A DNA stretch of 64,000 nt from positions 868,001-932,000 of the forward strand of contig PKRE01000001.1 in NCBI GenBank assembly GCA_017577615.1, written 5' to 3'. Positions 25,912 to 34,544 of this stretch are shown here, piece after piece. Every line of letters begins with the position of its first letter. The first letter of the stretch is position 1. The notes under the pieces were generated by a model. The model was not told the DNA's origin. It saw only the letters and a program-made list of their open reading frames with translations, and searched no databases. Source of the DNA: Gammaproteobacteria bacterium. GTDB taxonomy: Bacteria; Pseudomonadota; Gammaproteobacteria; Steroidobacterales; Steroidobacteraceae. The position numbers were made by a program, and so were the translations under genes.

Positions 25912-27720
25912 TCACCAGCCGCACTGGCGATCCTTGTTCTGCTCTTCGAGCCAGCTCATGAGCGGCGCGAAGTACTCGATGATGGCCGAGGCGTCCATTG
26001 TTCGCGTTCCGGTGAGCATCTCCAGTGTGTCCTGCCACGGTTGACTCTTGCCAGCCGCGAGCATTTGTCGAAAGCGCTGACCCGCTTGCTCGTTACCGTA
26101 CACCGAGCACTCGTGCAATGGTCCGTCGTGCCCGGCCGCTTCGCAGAGCGCGCGATGGAACTGGAACTGTAGGATGAACGACAGGAAATAACGCGTGTAC
26201 GGCGTATTCGCGGGAATGTGATACTTCGCGCCCGGGTCGAAGTCTTCTTCGGATCGCGGGACCGGAGCGGCGACCCCTTGATATTGCTCCCGCAGCTGCC
26301 ACCAGGCGCTGTTGTAATTCTCCGGGGCGATCTCGCCAGAGAAGACCTTCCAACGCCACTCGTCGATTAGTCTCCCGAACGGCAGGAATGCGATCTTGTC
26401 GAGCGCGAGCTTCATCTGCTCGTTGATCGTGGCCTCGTAGCTGCGCTTCACCGGTCCGATCAGCCCGATCTGATGCAGGTAGGCGGGCGTCATCGATAAG
26501 TTCACGGTATCGCCCACTGCCTCGTGAAAGCCGTCGTGCGCGCCGCCCTGGAACAAGTACGGCTGGTCCTTGTACATGAGGTAGTAGTACACGTGTCCGA
26601 GCTCGTGGTAAACGGTCATGAGCTCGTCGTGCGTGGGCTCGATGCACTGCTTGATGCGCACATCCTCCCGCGAATCCATGTGCCACGCGCTGGCATGACA
26701 TTGCACCTCGCGGTCGGCCGGCTTCGTGAGCATCGAGCGCTCCCAGAACGTTTGCGGCAGCTTGGGAAAGCCGAGCGACACGTAGAAATGCTCCGCCGCG
26801 TGCGTGATGCGAATGGCGTCATACCCTTGCTTCCTGAGCGCCGCCGTGATGTCCAGATCGGAGACGCCGGGATACGGCTCGACGAGTGGATAGATCTCCG
26901 CCCACTGCTGAGCCCACATGTTGCCGAGCAAGTGCGCGGGGATGGGCTTGCCGCTCGGTACGCGTTCCTCGCCGTGGACGTGCTGCAGCTTATCGCGCAC
27001 GTGACAATGCAGCGCCTCGTATAACGGCTTGACTTGATCCCACAGGTGTGCGACCTCGTTCGTGAATTCATCGGGCGACATGTCGTATTTCGAGCGCCAC
27101 ATCGCACCGAGGTCACGGAAGCCGAGCTCGCGGGCACCTTCGTTGGCGAGCTCGACGAACTCCGCATAGTCTTCCCGTATCGCACGTGCGGTCGAATGCC
27201 AACCCGTCCACGCCTCGAGCAGCGCATCGTAGTCGCGGCTCTCAGCCATGATTCGCGTGAGCTCGGTTTGTCCCTTGCACGAGTCAGGGCCCTCGGGGCA
27301 ATACTTTGCCGAGCCGTACATGCCCTTCATCTTGGAGGTCAACGCCGCGAGCCGCGCACGTTTCTGCGGATCCTTGGGAGCAGGTGCGACCACGCCCAGC
27401 TTGAGCAAATGCAAAGCGCGAGCGGTCGTCGGACTGAGCGTTGCGTTCTCGTACGCGCGCGCTTGCTCGACCGCTTGCGTGAAATACTCGAGATAGCGCT
27501 CGTGCGCCCTGGCGCTCAAGAACTCAGTGTCGGGATTGATATAGGTCGCATGAGTGAAGGCGGCAGCGGCCGACTCGCGGCCATATTCGGCCATCTCACG
27601 ATTGATGCGCTCGACGAAGGCATCGGCCGATTCGCGCACCGCGGGCCCCGGATCTTTCGCGCAGCCTGCTGCAAGCGCAGCGGTCAACCACACTGCTGCT
27701 CGAACGCTGGAACGTACCAT
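25912..27720 (-). CDS. M2 family peptidyl-dipeptidase (ACE-like), lipoprotein
   Basis: 602 residues. A bacterial homologue of angiotensin-converting enzyme that removes C-terminal dipeptides. A lipobox (LTAALAAGC, Cys20) predicts a lipid-anchored periplasmic or outer-membrane enzyme. The zinc site is complete: HELGH (H372, H376) with E373 as general base, and the third ligand E400 in HEAVGD, spaced as in ACE. NMWAQQW, KYHIPANTPYTRYFLSF and HECSVYGN are family blocks. The position between a POT transporter (gap 13) and an OPT transporter (gap 50) suggests an operon that cuts peptides and imports the products. Confidence 0.95.
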   Translation of the reverse strand: MVRSSVRAAVWLTAALAAGCAKDPGPAVRESADAFVERINREMAEYGRESAAAAFTHATYINPDTEFLSARAHERYLEYFTQAVEQARAYENATLSPTTARALHLLKLGVVAPAPKDPQKRARLAALTSKMKGMYGSAKYCPEGPDSCKGQTELTRIMAESRDYDALLEAWTGWHSTARAIREDYAEFVELANEGARELGFRDLGAMWRSKYDMSPDEFTNEVAHLWDQVKPLYEALHCHVRDKLQHVHGEERVPSGKPIPAHLLGNMWAQQWAEIYPLVEPYPGVSDLDITAALRKQGYDAIRITHAAEHFYVSLGFPKLPQTFWERSMLTKPADREVQCHASAWHMDSREDVRIKQCIEPTHDELMTVYHELGHVYYYLMYKDQPYLFQGGAHDGFHEAVGDTVNLSMTPAYLHQIGLIGPVKRSYEATINEQMKLALDKIAFLPFGRLIDEWRWKVFSGEIAPENYNSAWWQLREQYQGVAAPVPRSEEDFDPGAKYHIPANTPYTRYFLSFILQFQFHRALCEAAGHDGPLHECSVYGNEQAGQRFRQMLAAGKSQPWQDTLEMLTGTRTMDASAIIEYFAPLMSWLEEQNKDRQCGW

Positions 27721-27733
27721 CGTCGTCTCCGCC

Positions 27734-29242
27734 TCAGTTGACTCCGCCCATGAGCTTCTTGACCGGCTTGCTCAAGAGCAGCAGCACGATACCCGCGGCA
27801 GTGGAGAAGATCACGAACTGCATGAATTGACCGGGCATCGCCGCGAGGTTGTCCGACTCGAACATTCCCGCCAGCAGGCCTGCTGAGAGATTGCCTACGG
27901 ATGTGGCCAGGAACCACACGCCCATCATCTGCGATACATAACGCGTCGGTGCGAGCTTCGTGACGTAGCTCAGACCGACCGGGCTCAGGCACAGCTCGCC
28001 GTAAGTGTGCAGCAGGTACGTGAGCGCGAGCAGATATGGCATGGCTTGACCGCCCTGCGACACGATGTTCGCGGCGATGACCATGAACACGAAGCCCACA
28101 CCGAGCAGGATGAGCGCCCATCCGAACTTTGCTGGTGCCGACGGATCGAGATTGCGCTTGGCCAGCGCTACCCACAGCATCGAGAACGGCGTCGCGAAGA
28201 TCAGGATGTAGATGGAGTTGAGCGACTGAAACCATGCGGTCGGGATTTCGAACCGCCATGCGTCGATATAGCGATCGACGTAGCGCTCGGCAAAAAGATT
28301 CAAGGAGGCGCCGGTCTGCTCGAACCCCGCCCAGAACATGGCGCAGCCGACGAACAGGAACAGTATCACCAGCATCCGCTTCTTCTCGGTGGCATCGAGC
28401 CCGGCGAGCGTGAACATGTACGCGAAGTACAGGACGGCGATGCCGATCAGCGCGCCGCCGGTGCCCCGCGCGAGCGCGAGCGGGTCAATCTCGAGCACGC
28501 CCGTGAGCGCGAGCAAATAGACGATCACCATGGCGGCGGCGGATGCGGCAACGGCATACCAGCCGCGTCGTTGCGACGTCGGGTCGATGCCGCCTTTGGC
28601 GGAGGAGATGTGAGCGCCGGCGTCGCCGAGGTGGTGTTGAAAAGCTCGGTACTGGATCAGCCCTACGATCATCAGGATCCCGCCTGCTGCGAAGGCCACG
28701 CTCCAGCCGAAGTGTACGGCGAGTAGCCCGGTGACGATGGGCCCCAGGAACCCGCCGAGGTTGATGCCCATATAGAAAATCGTGAAGCCCGCGTCGCGTC
28801 GTGCGCCGCCTTCCGGATAGAGATCCGCAACCATCGCACTCACGTTCGGCTTCAGCAGACCGACGCCGCAGACGATGACCATGAGGCCGAGATAGAAGGT
28901 GCCGGGGACGCTGCCGAAGGCGAGCAGCAAGTTGCCGATCGCGATCAGGATGCCTCCATACCAGACGGCCCGGCGCGCGCCGATCAAACGATCGGCAATC
29001 CATCCTCCAGGCAGGCAGAGAATGTACGAAGCGGAAATGTAGAGCCCGTAGATGGCGTTGGCCGTGCGATCGTCCAGCCCGAATCCGCCGCGCGTTGCGT
29101 CCGCAAGAAACAGCACGAGCAGCGCACGCATGCCGTAATACGTGAACCGCTCCCACATCTCAGTGAAAAAGAGCGTCATCAGACCGCGGGGATGACCGAG
29201 CACCTCGCGACCTTGCGTCGAATCGCTCACCGCTGCGTTCAT
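27734..29242 (-). CDS. proton-dependent peptide transporter (POT/PTR family)
   Basis: 502 residues, about 14 helices. POT proteins co-transport di- and tripeptides with protons. The family motif ExxERFxYYG reads EMWERFTYYG (about 28-37), followed by GGWIADRLIGARR, GLLKPNVSAMVADLYPEG and FYMGINLGGFLGPIVTGLL. A conserved late motif SPVGLSYVTKLAP is present. It is the first gene of the peptide-use run with the M2 peptidase and the OPT transporter. Dipeptides released by the peptidase would be natural substrates (inference). Confidence 0.93.
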   Translation of the reverse strand: MNAAVSDSTQGREVLGHPRGLMTLFFTEMWERFTYYGMRALLVLFLADATRGGFGLDDRTANAIYGLYISASYILCLPGGWIADRLIGARRAVWYGGILIAIGNLLLAFGSVPGTFYLGLMVIVCGVGLLKPNVSAMVADLYPEGGARRDAGFTIFYMGINLGGFLGPIVTGLLAVHFGWSVAFAAGGILMIVGLIQYRAFQHHLGDAGAHISSAKGGIDPTSQRRGWYAVAASAAAMVIVYLLALTGVLEIDPLALARGTGGALIGIAVLYFAYMFTLAGLDATEKKRMLVILFLFVGCAMFWAGFEQTGASLNLFAERYVDRYIDAWRFEIPTAWFQSLNSIYILIFATPFSMLWVALAKRNLDPSAPAKFGWALILLGVGFVFMVIAANIVSQGGQAMPYLLALTYLLHTYGELCLSPVGLSYVTKLAPTRYVSQMMGVWFLATSVGNLSAGLLAGMFESDNLAAMPGQFMQFVIFSTAAGIVLLLLSKPVKKLMGGVN

Positions 29243-29352
29243 TCTGGAGCTCGCCTCGTCTCGTTGACGCGCTCGTGCTGCTCAGCGCGAAGTTGATTCT
29301 TGTGGCGCGACAGAGATGCCGCGATGGCGAGTCTCTATCATCCGCGAAGGCT

Positions 29353-29373
29353 CGAGCAAGAGACGCTTGCTCG
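29353..29373 (-). terminator. hairpin downstream of tatC, possible terminator
   Basis: CGAGCAAG (29353-29360) and CTTGCTCG (29366-29373) form a perfect 8-bp stem with a 5-base loop, 35 bases beyond the tatC stop. There is no T-run on either side, so termination is only suggested. Confidence 0.4.
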
Positions 29374-29407
29374 TGTATACATCATCGAGCGCGCGACCTC
29401 CCGGCGT

Positions 29408-30175
29408 TTACGTGGCCTCTCTTTCCTCGCTCCGTTGAGCGCGTCGACCGATCAGTAAGCGCGACAGAACGATGCCGATCTCGTACAGGAGGTACATCGG
29501 AACGGCCATAAAAGACTGTGAGATGGCATCCGGTGGGGTGAGAAACGCGGCGACCACGAAAATCCCCAGCACGACGTAACCGCGGTTCTTGGTCAGCGTT
29601 TCGATCCGCACGAGCCCCGTGGCGGCGAGCAGCACGGTCGCGATCGGAATCTCGAACGCCACGCCGAAAGCGAAGAACAGGAGCAGCACAAAATTCAGAT
29701 AGCTCCCGATGTCCGTCATCATGAGTACGCCGTCGGGTGTGGTGCTCGCCAGGAAAGCGAACATCAGCGGGAACACGACGAAGTACGCGAACGCTGCGCC
29801 GGCATAGAAGAGGACGATGCTGGAGATCACGAGCGGGATCGCGAAGCGCTTCTCGTTGCGATACAAGCCGGGCGCCACGAAGGCCCATGCCTGATACAGC
29901 ACGTACGGCATTGCCAGGAACAACGCAGCGAAGAACGCGAGCTTGAGCGGGACCATCACGGGCGCGACCGGGCTCGTCGCGATCATTTGCGCGCCCTGCG
30001 GCAGCCTCTCGATGAGCGGTAACGCGAGCAGCGTGAAGAGCTCGTTCTGGAAAATCACACACGGCACGAACAGCACGAGCACCGAGATCAGCGCGCGCAG
30101 CATCCGCTGGCGCAGCTCCATCAAATGGGAGATCAGCGTGCCTTCTGCAAGTTGTTCGCGTTCATGGTCGCTCAT
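29408..30175 (-). CDS. tatC: Sec-independent translocase subunit TatC
   Basis: 255 residues, six membrane helices. TatC binds twin-arginine signal peptides. Conserved: LISHLMELRQRMLRAL near the N-terminus, FFAALFLAMPYVLYQAWAFVAPGL and FEIPIATVLL, with a cytosolic C-terminus. The start overlaps the tatB stop (ATGA), so the genes are translationally coupled. Last gene of tatABC. Confidence 0.97.
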   Translation of the reverse strand: MSDHEREQLAEGTLISHLMELRQRMLRALISVLVLFVPCVIFQNELFTLLALPLIERLPQGAQMIATSPVAPVMVPLKLAFFAALFLAMPYVLYQAWAFVAPGLYRNEKRFAIPLVISSIVLFYAGAAFAYFVVFPLMFAFLASTTPDGVLMMTDIGSYLNFVLLLFFAFGVAFEIPIATVLLAATGLVRIETLTKNRGYVVLGIFVVAAFLTPPDAISQSFMAVPMYLLYEIGIVLSRLLIGRRAQRSEEREAT

Positions 30176-30528
30176 TGCGACGGCTTGGTCGTGCTCGCCT
30201 CGGCAGTGGAAGACTCGCCTTCGGGCGGCTGTGTCTCAGGAGACGACGAAGAAACGGACGTGGGCTCGTGCGCAGCGCCACCAACATCGTTGGTATCACT
30301 CGAGCCCTGGTATGAAGAAGATGGAGTGGGCTGCGTAGGTCGCGAGCGCGCCAGCTCCTCCAACGTCACCTCCTGCTCGAGCTGAGCGTGCAGCTGCCGC
30401 GCCATTGCGCGCGCCCGGCCGGTCCAGCGACCGACCTTGCGCGCAAGCTCAGGCAGCCGCTCGGGACCAAGCACCAGAAGCGCAAGGCCCAGGATCAGAA
30501 CGATCTCGGTAAAGCCAACCTCGAACAT
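30172..30528 (-). CDS. tatB: Sec-independent translocase subunit TatB
   Basis: 118 residues. One N-terminal helix (MFEVGFTEIVLILGLALLVLG), the typical TatB glutamate and glycine-proline hinge GPERLP, an amphipathic helix (ARKVGRWTGRARAMARQ) and a Ser/Thr/Pro-rich disordered tail of about 55 residues. Works with TatC in signal-peptide recognition. It lies 15 bases after tatA and overlaps tatC by 4 bases. Confidence 0.95.
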   Translation of the reverse strand: MFEVGFTEIVLILGLALLVLGPERLPELARKVGRWTGRARAMARQLHAQLEQEVTLEELARSRPTQPTPSSSYQGSSDTNDVGGAAHEPTSVSSSSPETQPPEGESSTAEASTTKPSQ

Positions 30529-30543
30529 GCAGCACGAAAGCCG

Positions 30544-30774
30544 TCAGACGCTCGAGGACTTGCTGCCCGACTTGCTCGCGCTCGAATCGAAGTCGGCGTC
30601 CTTGTCGTTGTGCGTGAGCTGCTTGTTCTCTTCTTCTTCTCCTTCGGTCAGCGCCTTTCTGAATCCTCGCACCGCGCTGCCCAGATCGGAGCCGATCGTG
30701 CGCAAGCGCTTCGCGCCGAAAATGAGCAGCGCGATCGCGAGGATGATCAACAGCTCTTTGAAACCGATGCCCAT
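30544..30774 (-). CDS. tatA: Sec-independent translocase subunit TatA
   Basis: 76 residues from MGIGFKELLIILAIALL. One membrane helix, the FGAKRLR hinge and an amphipathic helix with GSDLGSAVRGFRKAL, then an acidic and serine-rich tail. TatA forms the translocation assembly. The ATG is chosen because GGAG lies 7 bases upstream and TatA proteins begin with this block; a 13-residue upstream extension is unlikely. The upstream neighbour is dtd. Confidence 0.95.
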   Translation of the reverse strand: MGIGFKELLIILAIALLIFGAKRLRTIGSDLGSAVRGFRKALTEGEEEENKQLTHNDKDADFDSSASKSGSKSSSV

Positions 30775-30868
30775 ACCAGTTCTCCAGCTCGTGAGCGACG
30801 CATGATACGCCAAATGCCAGGAACAGCGCGCGTCTCACATGCGAGCACGGCTGCGTGCGCGTATGCGC

Positions 30869-31333
30869 CTACACGCCGCTTTTCGTTACCTCGGGTTTGA
30901 CTTGCAGCCAGAACGTGACTGGCCCGTCGTTGATCAATGAGACCTGCATATTGGCGCCGAATTCCCCCGTTTGCACGTCGGGATGAGCACGCTTGGCGAT
31001 CGTGACCAGGTAGTCGAACAAGCGCTGAGCTTCTTCAGGTGGTGCAGCGGGGCTGAAGCCGGGACGGGTGCCTTTGCTCGTGTCCGCCGCAAGCGTGAAT
31101 TGCGAGACGAGCAATAGGCCGCCACCGATGTCGCTGACACTGCGATTCATTCGACCTTCCTCGTCGGGGAAAACTCGGTAGGTCAGCAGCCGCTCGAGAA
31201 GACGATCCGCTTGCGCTTCAGTGTCGTGCCGCTCGATGCCGACGAGCACGAGTAAGCCGCGGCCGATCGCCCCGACGGTGCGGCCCTGCACGGTGACCTT
31301 TGCTTCCGAAACGCGCTGGAGGAGACCGATCAT
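30869..31333 (-). CDS. dtd: D-aminoacyl-tRNA deacylase
   Basis: 154 residues, a typical Dtd length. Removes D-amino acids from mischarged tRNAs and also edits Gly-tRNA-Ala. The N-terminus MIGLLQRVSEAKVTVQG and the two cross-subunit active-site motifs SQFTLAAD and NDGPVTFWLQ are intact. On the same strand as tatABC, 94 bases upstream of tatA. Confidence 0.96.
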   Translation of the reverse strand: MIGLLQRVSEAKVTVQGRTVGAIGRGLLVLVGIERHDTEAQADRLLERLLTYRVFPDEEGRMNRSVSDIGGGLLLVSQFTLAADTSKGTRPGFSPAAPPEEAQRLFDYLVTIAKRAHPDVQTGEFGANMQVSLINDGPVTFWLQVKPEVTKSGV

Positions 31334-31562
31334 CTCATGCTAGCCTTATGGGGAATCAATTTCCACTTTCGCTTAGAAATCGGCTACTCAAACCAAAAGT
31401 GTACCCACCTCCGTCCACTTTTTGCCCGAATTTACTCGTGTATGCTGCAACCTATGCCATTATTGAGCGGCAGAAGCAGCAAGTGGGTCACAGTGGCAGA
31501 TAGAGCCTAATTTCAGGCTCGATTGTGGGATTCTTCATCACATTCTCAGGCGCAAGCCTCAC
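31334..31562. other. AT-rich intergenic patch, possible decayed insertion-sequence end
   Basis: About 230 bases clearly richer in A/T than the surroundings, with no coding signal. CCACTTT occurs twice (31363 and 31415) in similar context, resembling repeated binding sites at some IS ends. GAGCCT/AGGCTC (31503-31508 with 31515-31520) forms a small hairpin. No transposase remnant can be read, so an IS origin is a guess. Confidence 0.35.
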
Positions 31563-32087
31563 CTAGTAGCGAAGCAGTGACTTGGCGCGCGCCTCCGCGT
31601 CCTGTGCCTCGATGTTCTTGCCTCGGGCACGGTAGCTCTGCGCGATCAGCTGCCAAGCTTGCGCCTGGGTGCGCGGGGCCTGCACCGACATCGAGATCGC
31701 CTTGCGGGCGAGGTTCTCGGCCTGAGCGTAATTGCCTTCGGCCTGACGCACTTTCGCAAGTTCTAGCCAGAGCAACGGATTGTTCGGCTCGATGCGCATC
31801 GCACGCTCGATCGACCCGGCGGCGATCGCGTAATTCTTCGCCGCAAGCTGCACATGTGCTTGCTCAACGAGCGCGCGCGATGCGGGGCCGAGCACTGGCT
31901 CGCGTGACGGGGGCTCCGGCAGCGGCTGCGACTCCTCCACTGTGGCCGGTGGGGAACCGGGATGGGTTTCGACCGGTGGCTCCGGCACCGGCGCGGGGAT
32001 CGGAGGCTGCGGCGGCTCGTAAGGCGCCGGCACGGCGCACGCCCCGAGCACCACTGCTAGCGACAAGAGTCCAATGCGTCTGCGCAT
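31563..32087 (-). CDS. TPR lipoprotein next to PBP1b (LpoP-like)
   Basis: 174 residues. Lipoprotein signal with Cys17 in LAVVLGAC, a proline-rich linker (about 20-60) and two to three TPR-like helical repeats (about 70-170: LVEQAHVQLAAKNYAIAAG and NPLLWLELAKVRQAEGNYAQAE). It follows mrcB by 37 bases on the same strand. In Pseudomonas aeruginosa the outer-membrane activator of PBP1b, LpoP, is a TPR lipoprotein coded next to the PBP1b gene, so the same role is proposed. The assignment rests on architecture and context. Confidence 0.75.
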   Translation of the reverse strand: MRRRIGLLSLAVVLGACAVPAPYEPPQPPIPAPVPEPPVETHPGSPPATVEESQPLPEPPSREPVLGPASRALVEQAHVQLAAKNYAIAAGSIERAMRIEPNNPLLWLELAKVRQAEGNYAQAENLARKAISMSVQAPRTQAQAWQLIAQSYRARGKNIEAQDAEARAKSLLRY

Positions 32088-32124
32088 GACGTTCCCATTG
32101 CTTGCTCGATCGAGGTCGGCACGC

Positions 32125-34443
32125 TCAGCGCCTCAAACCCCGCCACCACTCGCGCGCTCGCTCGCCGATCGAGTCGAACACGCCGACGTGGCAACCTGCG
32201 GCGGGCGTGAGCTGTGCATTGGCGGGCACGGGCATGAGGATCAAATCCTCGCCACAACCCGGTCTTGCCACATGCCCGGTTTGAAACTCGATCCATTCTT
32301 CTTTGAGACTTTCCGGCATCGGCTCGCTCCACGAGGTCGTCTCGAGCGCGTTCATCACCCGCGCCCATACCGCCAGCGAGCCCGATGATCCCGTCAGCCC
32401 GGTCGGCGAGTTGTCGTCGTGGCCGATCCAGACGACCGCCAAGTGGCTGCCCGAAAAACCCGCAAACCACGCATCGCGGTAATCGGAAGATGTCCCGGAT
32501 TTGCCTGCCACGACAAGGTGGCTCGGCAGATAAGCCCATGCGCCGCGTCCGGTGCCGTGTGTCATGACGCGGACGAGCATCTGATTGAGCTGATAGACGG
32601 CCTGCGGGTCGGCGACGGGTGTGACTTCGAGGCCGAACGCTTTGAGCGGTTTGCCTTCCTCGTCCAGCACCGCACGCACGGCCCGCAGTCGCGTGTTGAA
32701 ACCGCCGTTGGCCAGCGCGTTGTAGAGCTGCGCAACCTCGAAGGGGGACACATCGACAGCGCCGAGCAACACCGCAGGAAGCTGCGGCAGCGTGCGCTCC
32801 AGCCCGAGCTTCTGGAACTCACGAATGACTGCGTCGATGCCGATATCGAGTCCGAGCCGAACGGTGGCGAGATTCAGCGACTGAGCCAGCGCGCGCACGA
32901 GCGGCACGGGCCCGTAGTACTCGTGAGAGATGTTCTGCGGACGCCAGACTTGCTTGTTCGATAGCCTGACTTCCACCGGAACATCCTCGACGATCGATGC
33001 GGCGTGGTAGCGTCCGGATTCGAGCGCAGCGAGATAGATGATCGGTTTGACGAGCGAGCCCATCGAGCGGCGGGCATCGAGCGCGCGATTGAAGCCCTCG
33101 AAGCTCGCATCGCGCCCGCCGACCATCGCAATCACCTCGCCGTTGTGCGGTCGGGTCACGACGATGACGCCTTCCAGCCTCTTGCTCGGATCCGGGCGCT
33201 TACGTGTCTTCTCGAGACGGTCGAGCTCCTGCACGAGAATGCGTTCCGCTTCGCTTTGCGCGTGCGGATTCAGGGTCGTGAAGATCTTGAGGCCTGCCTC
33301 CGTCAGGTCCTCCTCGCGGTAATCGCGACGCAACGTCCGTCGCACGAGATCGAGAAACGCGGGGTAATAGCTGCCCGAGCGCTCGCGCGAGCTCACGATC
33401 CCGAGCGGTCGGGCAGCGGCGCGCTCCGCTGCCGCTGCGTCGATGACGCCGTGCTGCGCCATCAACCTGAGCACCAGGTCGCGACGCGCACGAGCACGTT
33501 CCGGGTGCCGCCGCGGATCGTAGTACGACGGACCGCGGACGATTGCCACCAACAGCGCCACCTCGTGCAGCTGCAGCTCAGCAACCGGCTTACCGAAATA
33601 GAACTGGCTCGCCAGACCGAAACCGTGAATGGCGCGACGACCGTCTTGCCCGAGATAAATCTCGTTGATGTAGGCGTTCATCAAGTCGCGCTTGTCGAAG
33701 TGCAGCTCAAGCAGCATGGCCATGACGGCTTCTTCAATCTTGCGCCCGAGCGTGCGTCGGCTGTCGAGGAAGTAGCTCTTGACGAGCTGTTGCGTGAGGG
33801 TGGAGCCGCCCTGTTGAATCTCGCCTGCGCGCAGGTTGACGAATGCAGCACGCAGAATCGCACCGAAGTCGATACCGTGATGCGAATCGAACTTGCGATC
33901 CTCCACGACCTTGAGTGCTGCGGGCAGAAGATCGGGCACCTCGTCGGGTCGCACGATCAGGCGATCCTCGCCATGGATGGGGAAGATGCTGCCGATGAGC
34001 AGCGGATCGAGCCGGAAGATCGGCACTTGCTCCCCGCGACCGTTGCGGATGTCTTGGATGCCGCGCGAGGTGGCGACGATCACAATCCTTTGTGGCTCCT
34101 GCAGACCGTCCCAGAACTGGAAGCGCCGATTGATGAGCTCGATGCGATTGCCTGAACGCTTGTAGGTGCCGGGCACCTTGAGATCTTGCACGCTGCGATA
34201 GCCGAGCCGCTTGAGCTCGCGCTCGATGGCATCGGCGCTGTACGTGCTGCCGACATAGAGCTCTGTCGGCTCGGCATATACCTGCGCGGGCAGAGTCCAG
34301 CGGCGGCCTTCGAACTGGCGGATGATTGTGCGATCCAGGTGGAAGATCCACGCGAGCAGGCAGAGTAGGCCAATACCGAAGACCAGCATGAGCCCGGTAA
34401 GGATCTGCCGTTTGATTCTCTTGGACAGTTTGGTGCGTCGCAT
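32125..34443 (-). CDS. mrcB: penicillin-binding protein 1B (bifunctional glycosyltransferase/transpeptidase)
   Basis: 772 residues, class A PBP. Short basic cytosolic tail, one membrane helix (about 15-34), a UB2H-type region (about 60-130, with VYAEPTELYVG), the GT51 domain (about 160-330: EDRKFDSHHGID, QGGSTLTQQLVKSYFL, RKIEEAVMA) and the transpeptidase domain (about 410-720): SLVK with the nucleophilic serine, SLN and KSGT. Polymerises and crosslinks peptidoglycan. The UB2H domain is the docking site for LpoB/LpoP-type activators, which fits the TPR lipoprotein gene just downstream. Confidence 0.96.
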   Translation of the reverse strand: MRRTKLSKRIKRQILTGLMLVFGIGLLCLLAWIFHLDRTIIRQFEGRRWTLPAQVYAEPTELYVGSTYSADAIERELKRLGYRSVQDLKVPGTYKRSGNRIELINRRFQFWDGLQEPQRIVIVATSRGIQDIRNGRGEQVPIFRLDPLLIGSIFPIHGEDRLIVRPDEVPDLLPAALKVVEDRKFDSHHGIDFGAILRAAFVNLRAGEIQQGGSTLTQQLVKSYFLDSRRTLGRKIEEAVMAMLLELHFDKRDLMNAYINEIYLGQDGRRAIHGFGLASQFYFGKPVAELQLHEVALLVAIVRGPSYYDPRRHPERARARRDLVLRLMAQHGVIDAAAAERAAARPLGIVSSRERSGSYYPAFLDLVRRTLRRDYREEDLTEAGLKIFTTLNPHAQSEAERILVQELDRLEKTRKRPDPSKRLEGVIVVTRPHNGEVIAMVGGRDASFEGFNRALDARRSMGSLVKPIIYLAALESGRYHAASIVEDVPVEVRLSNKQVWRPQNISHEYYGPVPLVRALAQSLNLATVRLGLDIGIDAVIREFQKLGLERTLPQLPAVLLGAVDVSPFEVAQLYNALANGGFNTRLRAVRAVLDEEGKPLKAFGLEVTPVADPQAVYQLNQMLVRVMTHGTGRGAWAYLPSHLVVAGKSGTSSDYRDAWFAGFSGSHLAVVWIGHDDNSPTGLTGSSGSLAVWARVMNALETTSWSEPMPESLKEEWIEFQTGHVARPGCGEDLILMPVPANAQLTPAAGCHVGVFDSIGERAREWWRGLRR

Positions 34444-34544
34444 TCGGAGTCGAGCGTCCGCTCACACGCGCGCGCGGACGATTTGAAGATCTGCGTCTTG
34501 GCAAATCGCGCGTCGAAGTTTCTCAAACCTCGCAGTCGCGCGGG

